Source: Paenibacillus_E sp052115445 (GTDB taxonomy: Bacteria > Bacillota > Bacilli > Paenibacillales > NBRC-103111). From it: a DNA stretch of 64,000 nucleotides. The stretch's first letter is position 1, and each line of letters opens with the position of its first letter. The stretch covers positions 62,001 to 126,000 of the forward strand of contig NZ_JBFRGR010000016.1 of assembly GCF_052115445.1 (NCBI RefSeq), given 5' to 3'. Shown in pieces: positions 1 to 7,952 of the stretch. A program made the position numbers and the translations under genes. The notes under the pieces are model-generated. The model was not told the origin of the DNA. It saw nothing but the letters and a program-made list of their open reading frames with translations, and did not search any database.

Positions 1-258
1 GATTTGCAACGAAACGATCTCCAGTGGACTGAATTGCTCGCCCGTTAATACGGACTTGACCTCATCCAGTGATAATCCGAGCTCTTTTAACGATAAAATT
101 TGCTGCAGTCGCGACAGATCTGCCTCATTGTACAATCTGTGTCCCGATTCGGAATGCGCCGAAGGCGAGAACAAGCTGATTTGATCGTAAAATCGCAATG
201 TTCGTATCGTGAGTCCTGTTAGTTTCGCAAGCTCTCCCACTTTCCAAAGCTGCTTCAT
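1..258 (-). CDS. MerR-family transcriptional regulator (partial, runs off left edge)
   Basis: The first 86 residues are visible. They carry the MerR winged-helix start (KVGELAKLTGLTIRTLRFYD) followed by SGHRLYNEADLSRLQQI and LKELGLSLDEVKSVL, the usual HTH, wing and start of the linker helix. The ATG at 258 follows AAGGAGATGATT, a good ribosome site. The effector domain lies outside the window, so the ligand is unknown; the sequence up to the edge resembles TipA/BltR-type multidrug or stress regulators. The promoter just upstream has the long spacer and internal dyad typical of MerR autoregulation. Confidence 0.93.
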   Translation of the reverse strand, partial: MKQLWKVGELAKLTGLTIRTLRFYDQISLFSPSAHSESGHRLYNEADLSRLQQILSLKELGLSLDEVKSVLTGEQFSPLEIVSLQI

Positions 259-301
259 AATCATCTCCTTTTGGCTGTGCTAGCTCTTTACCGGTAACTA
301 T

Positions 302-332
302 ACTATAAAACATGACGTAACGTCATGTTCAA
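302..332 (-). promoter_or_regulatory. MerR-type promoter with 19-bp spacer and internal operator
   Basis: On the minus strand, -35 TTGAAC and -10 TATAGT are separated by 19 bp. A perfect 17-bp dyad (CATGACGT-A-ACGTCATG, 311-327) fills most of the spacer. MerR proteins activate such over-long promoters by untwisting the spacer, so autoregulation is the natural reading. It lies 44 bp before the MerR start codon. Confidence 0.75.
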
Positions 333-360
333 GTGTTGCAGACATTTTTTTCATAACCAC

Positions 361-386
361 AAAGAAAAGGCCGCTAATTAGCGACC
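361..386 (-). terminator. Rho-independent terminator of the AHSA1 gene
   Basis: Minus strand: an 8-bp stem (GGTCGCTA / TAGCGGCC, with one G-T pair) followed by TTTTCTTT. It starts 12 bp after the stop codon of the AHSA1-domain gene. Confidence 0.7.
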
Positions 387-397
387 TCATCCATTAT

Positions 398-916
398 TTA
401 TGCATTTTTTTGAATGGACTCCAAATGTACACCAAGTCTGTTCCAAGTATCCGTGATCCCTTCCATCATACCCATATCCATAACCTGTTGCAGATTTTCA
501 GCTGATGCGTATTCTCCGCGGTTAATGACTTTCGTACCCGTTTCTGTTTCGATAAAGGTAAGTGTTACGCGCGTAGATGGCATATTCTCCGTTTCATTGC
601 CTTCCGCATCAGAGAAAAAGTCTACATACACGATTTTCTCCGGTTCAACGATTTCGCTGTAAATTGCCTTGCCCCATGATTCCATACCATAGTAATCACC
701 CTGATTCTTGTCTTCGCACTTCATGCAATAATGCCAAACCCCACCGACGCGGAAATCAACATGACATACTGGAAGTGTCCAACCTCTCGGACCCCACCAA
801 TGTTTCAGATGTTCTGCTTCAGTAAATGCCTTGAAAACCAGCTCACGAGGGGCATTGAATTCACGCTCAAGAATTAGAACTTTGTCCTCTACTGTGGAAA
901 CCATTTGATTTTTCAT
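398..916 (-). CDS. SRPBCC / AHSA1-domain protein
   Basis: 172 residues, a single START-like AHSA1 domain. Family hallmarks are visible: FNAPRELVFKAFTEAEHL and HWWGPRGW near the N-terminus, FRVGGVWHY, and the C-terminal GMMEGITDTWNRLGVHLE helix that closes the hydrophobic cavity. These small proteins bind hydrophobic ligands, and the bacterial ones are of largely unknown function. The ATG at 916 follows GGAGGAAGTTAAAA. The gene sits 52 bp downstream of an ArsR-type repressor on the same strand, a very common pairing that implies co-transcription. No catalytic residues can be assigned. Confidence 0.9.
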   Translation of the reverse strand: MKNQMVSTVEDKVLILEREFNAPRELVFKAFTEAEHLKHWWGPRGWTLPVCHVDFRVGGVWHYCMKCEDKNQGDYYGMESWGKAIYSEIVEPEKIVYVDFFSDAEGNETENMPSTRVTLTFIETETGTKVINRGEYASAENLQQVMDMGMMEGITDTWNRLGVHLESIQKNA

Positions 917-968
917 TTTTAACTTCCTCCTAGAATGTTCATTATTTGTTTAAAATAGTCCTGAACCA

Positions 969-1316
969 TCAGTCTTGCTGTTCTTTCTGCACATGATTGC
1001 CCTGAAGCTTCTGTAAATAGTCATCTAGTCGGTTATACCGCTCCTCCCAGATGACGCGGTAGTTCTCCAGCCAGTCGTTCATCTCTCGGAATGGATCAGG
1101 CAGCAGCTTGTAAATACGACGATTTGCATCCACCCTTACCTCGACGATGGCAGCCTCACTAAGTACACGCAAATGCTTGGATACTTGAGGCTGACGCAGT
1201 TGTAGCCTTTCCGCGATTTCCCCTACAGTGAGTGGCCGTTCACGCAAAAGATCAACAATCCTCATGCGGTTAGGCTCTGCCAATGCACTCATGACGTTAG
1301 GATCCATGCTCATCAT
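969..1316 (-). CDS. ArsR-family winged-helix repressor
   Basis: About 115 residues from the preferred start. MSALAEPNRMRIVDLL, GEIAERLQLRQPQVSKHLRVL and DANRRIYKLLPDPFREM are the classic ArsR HTH and beta-wing. The usual alpha-3 metal-binding cysteines are absent, so this is the non-metal ArsR class that often partners AHSA1 proteins. The reading frame extends upstream to 1394, but the ATG pair at 1316/1313 has an AAGAGG ribosome site and the predicted promoter lies at 1383-1411, which rules out the longer form. Its target is probably its own operon with the AHSA1 gene. Confidence 0.9.
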   Translation of the reverse strand: MMSMDPNVMSALAEPNRMRIVDLLRERPLTVGEIAERLQLRQPQVSKHLRVLSEAAIVEVRVDANRRIYKLLPDPFREMNDWLENYRVIWEERYNRLDDYLQKLQGNHVQKEQQD

Positions 1317-1382
1317 CCGTCCTCTTGCTGTAAATACATGCGTTTCTTGTTCGTGTGTAACAGTTATTGTCTTCCTGAATTC

Positions 1383-1420
1383 AATATACCACATTGGGAA
1401 TATTCTCGCAAGTGAATATT
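1383..1420 (-). promoter_or_regulatory. Promoter and candidate ArsR operator
   Basis: Minus strand -35 TTGCGA, 17 bp, -10 TATATT (plus-strand 1406-1411 and 1383-1388). A perfect inverted repeat AATATTC-N8-GAATATT (1399-1420) spans the -35, where a bound repressor would block polymerase. The dyad length suits an ArsR dimer. Confidence 0.55.
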
Positions 1421-1433
1421 GAAATGGAATAGA

Positions 1434-1459
1434 AAGCGCTAACCCGAAGGTCAGCGCTT
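1434..1459 (-). terminator. Possible terminator of the UvrA-like gene
   Basis: Minus strand: AAGCGCT-G-ACC, loop TTC, GGG-TT-AGCGCTT, then a weak TCTATT tail. It starts 6 bp after the stop of the UvrA-like gene. The stem is good but the T-run is poor. Confidence 0.5.
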
Positions 1460-1464
1460 AATAA

Positions 1465-4400
1465 TCAATTCAAGCTATGATACACGGCCATCATATCTTG
1501 TTTGTTCAATTCACGAATACGATTGTAGATCGGAATATCTGCAACGGACTCCGTCACTTTACTTGCATCAACAACATCACTTACTTTGCCAGTAAGCCAT
1601 GTTTGTACGGTTATACCCTCGACGACTTCCTTGCGTCCCTCATCATTGATGCCACTTACATAACAACTCACACAAGGTACCGACAATTTCTGTACGCCAT
1701 CATGGAGACCATCTTCGGAAATGACTCGCTTACCGCCACAGAATGGGCATGGATGACTGGCTTTGATCTTATTAATTTGGGTAACAATCTTACTATAACC
1801 AAAGGCTTCGTAGACATAAGTCAGTTTTTTATATTTTCCATTGGTGAAATATTTATCAATGATGGTTTCTCTTGTTTCCGTAATATCGGCAAAATCACAG
1901 ATGGTTATCAAGTTTTTGCTGCTGATCGCATCAAGATTACCTTTAATCTTGTCCCAGAAAGGCACTGCATTTTGTAGAACCACTTCATAGCCCACAAAGC
2001 TAGCAAGCTCCAGCTCGTACATTTTAAGGGCAACCTGAGTTTCCCTAGGCAGTAAGGAGACATCTTCCGAAAGCGCGAGGTCACCGCCAACAATGGATTT
2101 TAACTTTTCTAATTCTGGCAAATTGCCTACGCTTTGGATAACCTGATCCAGCGGCTGCTGAATTATCTCGCGAATATCCGAGCCATTAAATTTCAATTTT
2201 TTATGATGGTTTAATACGGTTCCATGACATACGGGGCAGGTAATCATTTCTCTTGAAGCTTTCATTGCTTCTTTAATCGTAAGATTCTTCGAAATAACCA
2301 TGTAACGGCCTAAGATGTAATTAAAGCCTTCCCAGGTTCTCGAAGCCTTACCTGCCTTATCATAAAATGATTTTTCCCAATAGCCATATAAGAACGTATT
2401 CTTTTCAGCTTCTGTCATCTCATTATAACTTTTACTTATATCATGACCTAGCTCATTCTGTATCTCTGCGAAAAGGAAATGCAACTTGGCATGCTGATAA
2501 TATTTCAAGACATCCATCACTTCTGGCAACAATAAGCCATCCCAGAATGGGACTGTTTTATCTTGAATAAGAATATCTATATCGAATCTTTCGATCACAC
2601 GACGACCCGAGCAGCATGGACAATGATTATCTTGATAATAGAAATCAAAGCTTCTTGTATCTTTATTGGTAGGATGAGAAGCTACAATATGGTTGATCAG
2701 CCCACCGATTTCATAGACAAAACTATATTGACTATACAGGTGACGTTCAAGATCAATCGCAATCACAGGGGCAATTTTGTCAGATTCGTATTCACCATAG
2801 ATTAAGCGTGCCATGGAAGATAAGCTTTTCAGGATACCACCTTTATAGATGTTTTCTACCTGTTTAAAATAGTTAATCTGATTTTCTTGTAGGTATTGAA
2901 TACCTTGTTGTTGCTTCAGAGCGGAAGAAATGTGCAAAGGGGCTGCATGATCTTCCCTATTTTTAAGACGATAGTATTCCTCATGTGGGACAACATCAAG
3001 GTGTCTAATCGGTTCAGGCTGTCTTTTGCCAAAATCAACAATAAAATCCGAACTTTCCAGCATATAGGCGTTATGTTCGATCATCAGGATGGAGACAGAT
3101 TCATCTTCCAGAATGACCCTCACACTGTCGATGAATTGGTTTAAAATATTTTGAGATAAACCTTTCGAAGGTTCGTCAAAAATAAACAGCGTATGCGGGT
3201 TTCTTGAATTCGCAAACAACTCCGATACTAAATGAACACATTGAAATTCACCTGTAGATAATGATTGTGTTTTTCTTTCTAATGTCAGATAGCCAAGTCC
3301 AAGTTTATTCAATAAGCTCAATCGTTTGCGAGCGATGTCTTCGTTCGGCAGTTCTTCAATAATATCTTCGATCGAACGTTGGAAAATATCATCCTCAGTC
3401 TCTTCGTTATACTTGGTAAGTTTCTTCTTAATATCAAGGAAAGTAGCAACGGTTGACCGGCTCGTGATCGATTGGTTGCGATCTTGCCCAACCATAACCA
3501 GTTTATCTTTGGGATAACGTTTCTGAAAATCTTTGGACATGCACTCATGCACAAGTGTTGATTTCCCGCAACCAGACTCGCCAGTAAAAGTGACTAATCT
3601 GTTCTTAGGAATTTGAATTTCGGCCATTTGAATATTCCGACAGTACAGGTCCTGAAACTGATAATAATCAGTTGGCATTGCCTGGTTTTGTTCCCATAGA
3701 ATTGGTTTTGGACGAGGTGATTCTTCGACGATCTTCCCGCCATATTTACCACTGCCCGGTCCAAAGAACAATTGCTCATCTGTTGTATCAAGCACCGTAT
3801 CCGAATGATCAATGAGCCAAATTTGATTCTTATAACCTAATTGCTTAATTTGTTCTAAAATTTTCAAAAGCGTTTCATGGTCAAGACCAACGGAGATTTC
3901 ATCAATAATAATAACGGTATTTTCACTGGTAGCCATGAATTCAGCCAAATAATGACGTGTTAATTCACCACCAGATAATGTCCCCATAATGCGATTTAAT
4001 GTTAAGTATCCGATATTCATATTAATCAAATTTTGGAGAATATGTTGTTTTGCTTCACTAATATGTAATTCCTCGGCAAGTGAAAGGATGGTTTCGATGC
4101 TTAAGCTATTGATATCAGAGATGCTATGTGGTTGATTCCTTAACTCCAGCTTATGCTGCTCAACTTCAGGACTGTAGCGCTTCCCTTTACACTTCGAACA
4201 TTCTACATTTTGTGTCGTGCTGCGCCCTTTACAATCCGGGCACCACCCTAATGCGTTATTAAAGGAAAAAACTTCGGGAGAAAGATTGAATTGTTCGGCC
4301 ATACGATCACGGATCTCTTTGAAAACGCCTGTATGTGTGCCAATGGTTGAACGAGGATTGGATGAAATCGATGATTTTCCGAGAAAAAGGACGAGAGGCA

Positions 4401-4632
4401 TTTCCTCCATCTTGATGGCGCTGAAATTCGTTTCCATAATCTCTGGAAATAAATACTGATATTCAGCTTTCGGCAATAAGGAAACGAGACGTTTCTTGGA
4501 TTCTTCCCCAATTGTCTGACAAAAAGTTGTTTTACCAGATCCTGATAAACCAGCAATTCCTAATGATTTGTTTACGGGTATTGTTGCATCTAATTTGTTA
4601 ATGTTGTTCGAAATTAATTGATGGATTTGCAT
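1465..4632 (-). CDS. UvrA-like excinuclease-type ABC ATPase with unusual C-terminal zinc-motif extension
   Basis: About 1055 residues. Two UvrA-type nucleotide-binding modules occupy the N-terminal half. Module I has Walker A GLSGSGKTT near residue 28, a CPDCKG / CSKCKG zinc module, signature GTLSGGELTRH and IIIDEIS. Module II has GESGCGKST, a degenerate signature SLSTGEF, and LFIFDEPSKGL. Only about 215 residues separate Walker A and the signature in module I, so the UvrB-binding and insertion domains of canonical UvrA seem absent. The last ~480 residues are an extension with CPCCSG, CPVCHG and CPFCGG...CVSC pairs. The start at 4632 (GAAAGGA upstream) is preferred over 4710. DNA binding is likely; a standard repair role is not. 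An antibiotic- or DNA-adduct-related role is possible but unproven. Confidence 0.85.
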   Translation of the reverse strand: MQIHQLISNNINKLDATIPVNKSLGIAGLSGSGKTTFCQTIGEESKKRLVSLLPKAEYQYLFPEIMETNFSAIKMEEMPLVLFLGKSSISSNPRSTIGTHTGVFKEIRDRMAEQFNLSPEVFSFNNALGWCPDCKGRSTTQNVECSKCKGKRYSPEVEQHKLELRNQPHSISDINSLSIETILSLAEELHISEAKQHILQNLINMNIGYLTLNRIMGTLSGGELTRHYLAEFMATSENTVIIIDEISVGLDHETLLKILEQIKQLGYKNQIWLIDHSDTVLDTTDEQLFFGPGSGKYGGKIVEESPRPKPILWEQNQAMPTDYYQFQDLYCRNIQMAEIQIPKNRLVTFTGESGCGKSTLVHECMSKDFQKRYPKDKLVMVGQDRNQSITSRSTVATFLDIKKKLTKYNEETEDDIFQRSIEDIIEELPNEDIARKRLSLLNKLGLGYLTLERKTQSLSTGEFQCVHLVSELFANSRNPHTLFIFDEPSKGLSQNILNQFIDSVRVILEDESVSILMIEHNAYMLESSDFIVDFGKRQPEPIRHLDVVPHEEYYRLKNREDHAAPLHISSALKQQQGIQYLQENQINYFKQVENIYKGGILKSLSSMARLIYGEYESDKIAPVIAIDLERHLYSQYSFVYEIGGLINHIVASHPTNKDTRSFDFYYQDNHCPCCSGRRVIERFDIDILIQDKTVPFWDGLLLPEVMDVLKYYQHAKLHFLFAEIQNELGHDISKSYNEMTEAEKNTFLYGYWEKSFYDKAGKASRTWEGFNYILGRYMVISKNLTIKEAMKASREMITCPVCHGTVLNHHKKLKFNGSDIREIIQQPLDQVIQSVGNLPELEKLKSIVGGDLALSEDVSLLPRETQVALKMYELELASFVGYEVVLQNAVPFWDKIKGNLDAISSKNLITICDFADITETRETIIDKYFTNGKYKKLTYVYEAFGYSKIVTQINKIKASHPCPFCGGKRVISEDGLHDGVQKLSVPCVSCYVSGINDEGRKEVVEGITVQTWLTGKVSDVVDASKVTESVADIPIYNRIRELNKQDMMAVYHSLN

Positions 4633-4758
4633 GAGTACATCCTTTCTATTCGTTACACTTATTGATTCCATATTAGCACATCTAACGTATTGTAATGCAA
4701 CTACTGCCATGGGATTATCCCGCGGCTAGCGGGAGCTCAAGAAGACAGACGGAGTAAC

Positions 4759-4782
4759 GAAAAAATCCGCTCACATGAGCGG
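4759..4782 (-). terminator. Terminator of the DinB-MBL unit
   Basis: Minus strand stem CCGCTCA / TGAGCGG with a 2-4 nt loop followed by ATTTTTTCG. It lies just after the DinB-family stop codon. Confidence 0.8.
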
Positions 4783-4812
4783 AATAAATACAACCCTATT
4801 CACTTTCACTTC

Positions 4813-5340
4813 CTATACTTTCACTCTTTTCTTGATCAGATTGATCTGACCTCTATGGTTGATTTCATCTTCGAACACATGAAACCACATAAAATAATGA
4901 TTCGCTTGTTTCTTATACCAGAACTCTTCCTCTTGGTATAACCAATCATCATCCACCGTTTTAAATAATTCGAATGTGCGATTTCTGACTTCATTTAGCT
5001 TATCTACATAATAGGCCAGATCATTTCCTTTAATCTTTTCCCGCCCTTCTGCACCTAGATTCACCGCGGGTCCCCAGATGGCCATATCTTCATCATTCAA
5101 GTCTCTTTTTTCAAAGGTTTCCAATTGATAGGCGTATTCGACCGCCGCGAAATGCAATAACAAAGCACCAATTGAATTACTTTCCTCATCTAAAAGAAAA
5201 TCCAATTCCTGTACGGTTAAATTTTTGACGGATTGTAGTGTCGTATGTCTGGCATAGTTCATCATGGACAATAAGCGGCTAATCTGCGGCGTATAACCAG
5301 GTATGTCCGTAATGAGATAAATCTGATTCATATTTAACAT
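4813..5340 (-). CDS. DinB-superfamily protein (DUF664-like)
   Basis: 175 residues forming the DinB/YfiT four-helix-bundle pattern. An early His lies in SIGALLLHFAAVEYAYQ and a paired late motif in WFHVFEDEINHRGQI, which together would supply the metal-binding histidines. The family includes thiol-dependent transferases and damage-inducible proteins; the reaction here is unknown. The start at 5340 follows AGGAGGAAACGC. The upstream MBL-hydrolase gene ends 16 bp before it on the same strand, so the two are probably co-transcribed. Confidence 0.85.
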   Translation of the reverse strand: MLNMNQIYLITDIPGYTPQISRLLSMMNYARHTTLQSVKNLTVQELDFLLDEESNSIGALLLHFAAVEYAYQLETFEKRDLNDEDMAIWGPAVNLGAEGREKIKGNDLAYYVDKLNEVRNRTFELFKTVDDDWLYQEEEFWYKKQANHYFMWFHVFEDEINHRGQINLIKKRVKV

Positions 5341-5356
5341 GCGTTTCCTCCTAATT

Positions 5357-6091
5357 TTATAAGACGACTTGTAAGCCGAGATCAGCTAAAACAACTTCAC
5401 CTTTATACATCAAAGCTGCTTCTTCTCTCAGTACCTGAATATCTCCGAAGTGAGGCAAGTGGGTTAAAAGTAATTTCTTTACGCCAGCCTTCGTTGCAAG
5501 TTCCCCTGCTTCAACGGCGTTCATATGACCATACATAGCGGCATCAAAATTGGCATAAAATGAAGCTTCTGTGATAAGTAGATCCGCATCTTTCAAGTAT
5601 GGGATTAAAGTTTCATTGTATCTTGTATCGGCCGTATACACCAAACTTTTCCCCTCATAGGAAATTTTCACGCCTAAGCAATATACATCATGATCCGTTC
5701 GAAAGAAAGTCAATCTTAATCCATCCTCGAATGTTACGATCGTATCTTGGTTAATTTCTTGTTCAATTGTTCCTTTCATTACAGGAATCGTCCATTCGTC
5801 TTTTGAATCCTTAGCAATGAATAAACGCAAGGGTGTATCACGTTGTTTTAAATCCATATCAATTAAACAAGCATACTGAAGAGAACCTAAGTCTGCCATG
5901 TGATCGAAATGATTGTGCGAAACAAATACAGCTGTCAATTCATGAAGTTCCATGTAATTCTGTAAGACGGACAATACACCACTGCCACAATCGAGTAAGA
6001 TTTTATGATTTCCAATTTCTAAAAGAAAGCCTGCAGTTGCTTCTCCACGCTGTGGATAAGCGCCCCATCTACCAATAACTCTAATTTTCAT
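5357..6091 (-). CDS. Metallo-beta-lactamase-fold hydrolase (RNase Z-like, YhfI type)
   Basis: 244 residues from the ATG at 6091, which follows GGGGAGAATCACC; the frame runs on to 6148, but that stretch is a terminator hairpin. The MBL core is clear: LLDCGSGVLS, then the metal motif SHNHFDHMADLG (HxHxDH), YTADTRYNETL, TEASF and the late LLTHLPHFGD histidine. The overall pattern matches the ArsB/ElaC-like MBL group typified by Bacillus YhfI, which are presumed phosphodiesterases or hydrolases of unknown substrate. It is the first gene of a two-gene unit with the DinB protein. Confidence 0.88.
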   Translation of the reverse strand: MKIRVIGRWGAYPQRGEATAGFLLEIGNHKILLDCGSGVLSVLQNYMELHELTAVFVSHNHFDHMADLGSLQYACLIDMDLKQRDTPLRLFIAKDSKDEWTIPVMKGTIEQEINQDTIVTFEDGLRLTFFRTDHDVYCLGVKISYEGKSLVYTADTRYNETLIPYLKDADLLITEASFYANFDAAMYGHMNAVEAGELATKAGVKKLLLTHLPHFGDIQVLREEAALMYKGEVVLADLGLQVVL

Positions 6092-6111
6092 TGGTGATTC
6101 TCCCCTTCCAA

Positions 6112-6140
6112 GAAAAAGGAGCTGCGTAATTTGCAACTCC
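6112..6140 (-). terminator. Terminator between methyltransferase and MBL genes
   Basis: Minus strand stem GGAGTTGC / GCAGCTCC with a 7-nt loop, followed by TTTTTC. It insulates the MBL gene from upstream transcription and ends about 20 bp before its start codon. Confidence 0.75.
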
Positions 6141-6242
6141 ACTATCACTCTTTTTGTTCGCTAAGCATGAAGTGTTTTCCTGCTTTGATGAAGTAACACC
6201 ATTCCGCCAAAGACTGCAGCTCTGCGCGAGCTAGTTTACTCA

Positions 6243-6320
6243 GATATTTTCGAATTAAAATGAGGATTATTTGTGAAAAAAGTCCAATAGTCCGATTCTA
6301 CCGAACTAGATGAAATCGAC
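6243..6320. repeat. Dispersed intergenic repeat, family I, copy A
   Basis: This non-coding stretch contains AGTCCAATAGTCCGATTCTA followed by CCGAACTA. It aligns with copies near 28270-28345 and, in reverse orientation, near 45655-45725. The core TAGTCCGA...CGAACTA is an imperfect inverted repeat. The flank TTTTCGAATTAAAATGA corresponds to TTTTGCCGACTTAAAATGA in copy B. Confidence 0.6.
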
Positions 6321-6323
6321 TTC

Positions 6324-6929
6324 CTACTCCAATGGTTTGTCCCATGAAAGACTATAACGGAAGTAAAAACGTCGTCGCACCTTCGCTCCTGGAAGCATCT
6401 CCTGTGCAACTTGGCGAATCTCCTTGATGGTTTCTTTTGGAGCTGTAATTCGAACATTGGGGTTGCTGGCCCCACCATGAAATCGATCCATGATACGGAT
6501 AGGAAGCAGAACCAGTCCAGAGAAAAGCAAATCCATCCATGACTTATCATCTGCTAAGCCAATGATGAGGAGTCGACCGCCGGGTGCAAGTACTTGTCGC
6601 ATGTTCTGCAGTGCGCTTCTCAGATCCATATGATGCAGCGTAGCAACACAGATAACAGTAGCATATCGTTCCTCTTGATTGGGGATTGGCAAAGCAAGGA
6701 AGTCACCGTTCATAAGCGCCACATTCTCGATCGCAGCAAGTCGTGTTTGTGCTAGTTCAATCGCCGTATTATCGGGGTCGATTCCAATCACTTGTTGCAC
6801 GAATGGCGCGAGGCGTTGAAGCAATAATCCATCACCACACCCGATGTCGAGAACGCGTCCTCCACGTAGCTTTGCGTCTGTAATTAACTCATCGTGAAAA
6901 GCTGTATTGTGATTCCAATAGGTATCCAT
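6324..6929 (-). CDS. Class I SAM-dependent methyltransferase
   Basis: About 201 residues from MDTYWNHN, where relatives usually begin; the frame is open to an ATG at 7004, but that codon overlaps a TATAAT box and lacks a ribosome site. Motif I VLDIGCGDGLLLQRL, acidic VIGIDPD, NVALMNGDFLALP, CVATLHHMD and the post-motif LAPGGRLLIIGL define a Rossmann methyltransferase of the UbiE/small-molecule type. The C-terminal DRFHGGASNPNVRI occurs in many Bacillota homologues. The substrate is unknown. It stands alone between terminators. Confidence 0.88.
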   Translation of the reverse strand: MDTYWNHNTAFHDELITDAKLRGGRVLDIGCGDGLLLQRLAPFVQQVIGIDPDNTAIELAQTRLAAIENVALMNGDFLALPIPNQEERYATVICVATLHHMDLRSALQNMRQVLAPGGRLLIIGLADDKSWMDLLFSGLVLLPIRIMDRFHGGASNPNVRITAPKETIKEIRQVAQEMLPGAKVRRRFYFRYSLSWDKPLE

Positions 6930-7041
6930 TGCTAGCTTCACTCCCATATACGATCGTCCGTAGACTTGAATAATTTCCCTAATGGGTTTGGTAAATCTCC
7001 CCATTATAATAGACGATTATTCGATCATTCTGTTCAAAAAC

Positions 7042-7068
7042 TAAAAAAGCCCGTGAGTTACACGGACT
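7042..7068 (-). terminator. Terminator of the AlkD-like gene
   Basis: Minus strand stem CCGTG / CACGG with loop TAACT, followed by GCTTTTTTAG, about 40 bp after the stop codon of the DNA alkylation repair-like gene. Confidence 0.72.
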
Positions 7069-7109
7069 TGTCCCTATACTTAAAATGTAAATTTACATTT
7101 TCGCACTCT

Positions 7110-7832
7110 TTAACACCTTACATGCTTACGCTTAAATCCAATTCGAGCTTTTTCTATGGCCTTTTGAATATTATCCGAAGCATTAAGAAATTTACTTTTC
7201 GTCTTGTCCTGAATGATTTCAACAGGTCCAACTGCCTTTGCAGTTTCAATCGCCTTATCATGCAACGGTATGTAGGATACTGCAACTGTGAATAGGAAAT
7301 TATTCATCGCATATTTCGCTCGTTCAGGTGAAGCGTGAATCGTATTTTTCACCAAGTCAAGCATATCGGATATTTTACTTTCGTCGAATTCAGTGTCTTT
7401 TCGATTCCCCAGAAGCCAACAGTAGCAACTCCATCCCGCTGACATTCTCAATTCCTCGCCGCTCGCGATCCATGTATCCGCAACTTCCTGCGCAATATCT
7501 GCTTCAGACAACGTTACAGCCACAACATAATCAGACAACATATAGAAATATGCTGCATCGATCCAACGATCATAATCTTCTACGGTCATTGTATTGGGGT
7601 CAGCGATGATGCCGGCAAAGTACATAGCGTCGTAATTCCCAGTTGCGTATAGTTCTTCCGCTAATGGTTGATTGATTTTGATTTGCTTGAAGAGGGGTTT
7701 CATCGCGCCTGTTGCTACGCCAAATACCGGCTCATGAGCGCCATTCGATACGTACATTTTCTTCATACGTTCCTTACCCAGCGCTTCAAGTTCTTGCATA
7801 ACTACTTCTGTATTCATAATGGTTGCTGTCAT
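7110..7832 (-). CDS. DNA alkylation repair (AlkD-like) HEAT-repeat protein
   Basis: 240 residues from the ATG at 7832, preceded by GGGGAGGAGTCATT; an upstream ATG at 7856 lacks a comparable site. MQELEALGKERMKKMYVSNG, GVATGAMKPLFKQI, ELYATGNYDAMYFAGIIADP and YPSD-like WIDAAYFYMLSDYV follow the alpha-alpha superhelical DNA_alkylation family. AlkD removes N3/N7-alkylpurines without base flipping. Whether this member is catalytic cannot be settled from the sequence alone. Monocistronic between a terminator and an upstream gap. Confidence 0.82.
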   Translation of the reverse strand: MTATIMNTEVVMQELEALGKERMKKMYVSNGAHEPVFGVATGAMKPLFKQIKINQPLAEELYATGNYDAMYFAGIIADPNTMTVEDYDRWIDAAYFYMLSDYVVAVTLSEADIAQEVADTWIASGEELRMSAGWSCYCWLLGNRKDTEFDESKISDMLDLVKNTIHASPERAKYAMNNFLFTVAVSYIPLHDKAIETAKAVGPVEIIQDKTKSKFLNASDNIQKAIEKARIGFKRKHVRC

Positions 7833-7952
7833 AATGACTCCTCCCCTATTCATCAATTATGTTGTAATCATAAACTTTGCTTTATATTTCGAGCAAGAAT
7901 AGTAAAGTAATTCGAAAATCCCTACTGGAGCTATAGCTGTCAATGTCACTAT

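Noticed and set aside
1477..1977. 166-codon plus-strand frame
   Set aside because: Antisense to the zinc-motif end of the UvrA-like gene, with no ribosome site or family match.
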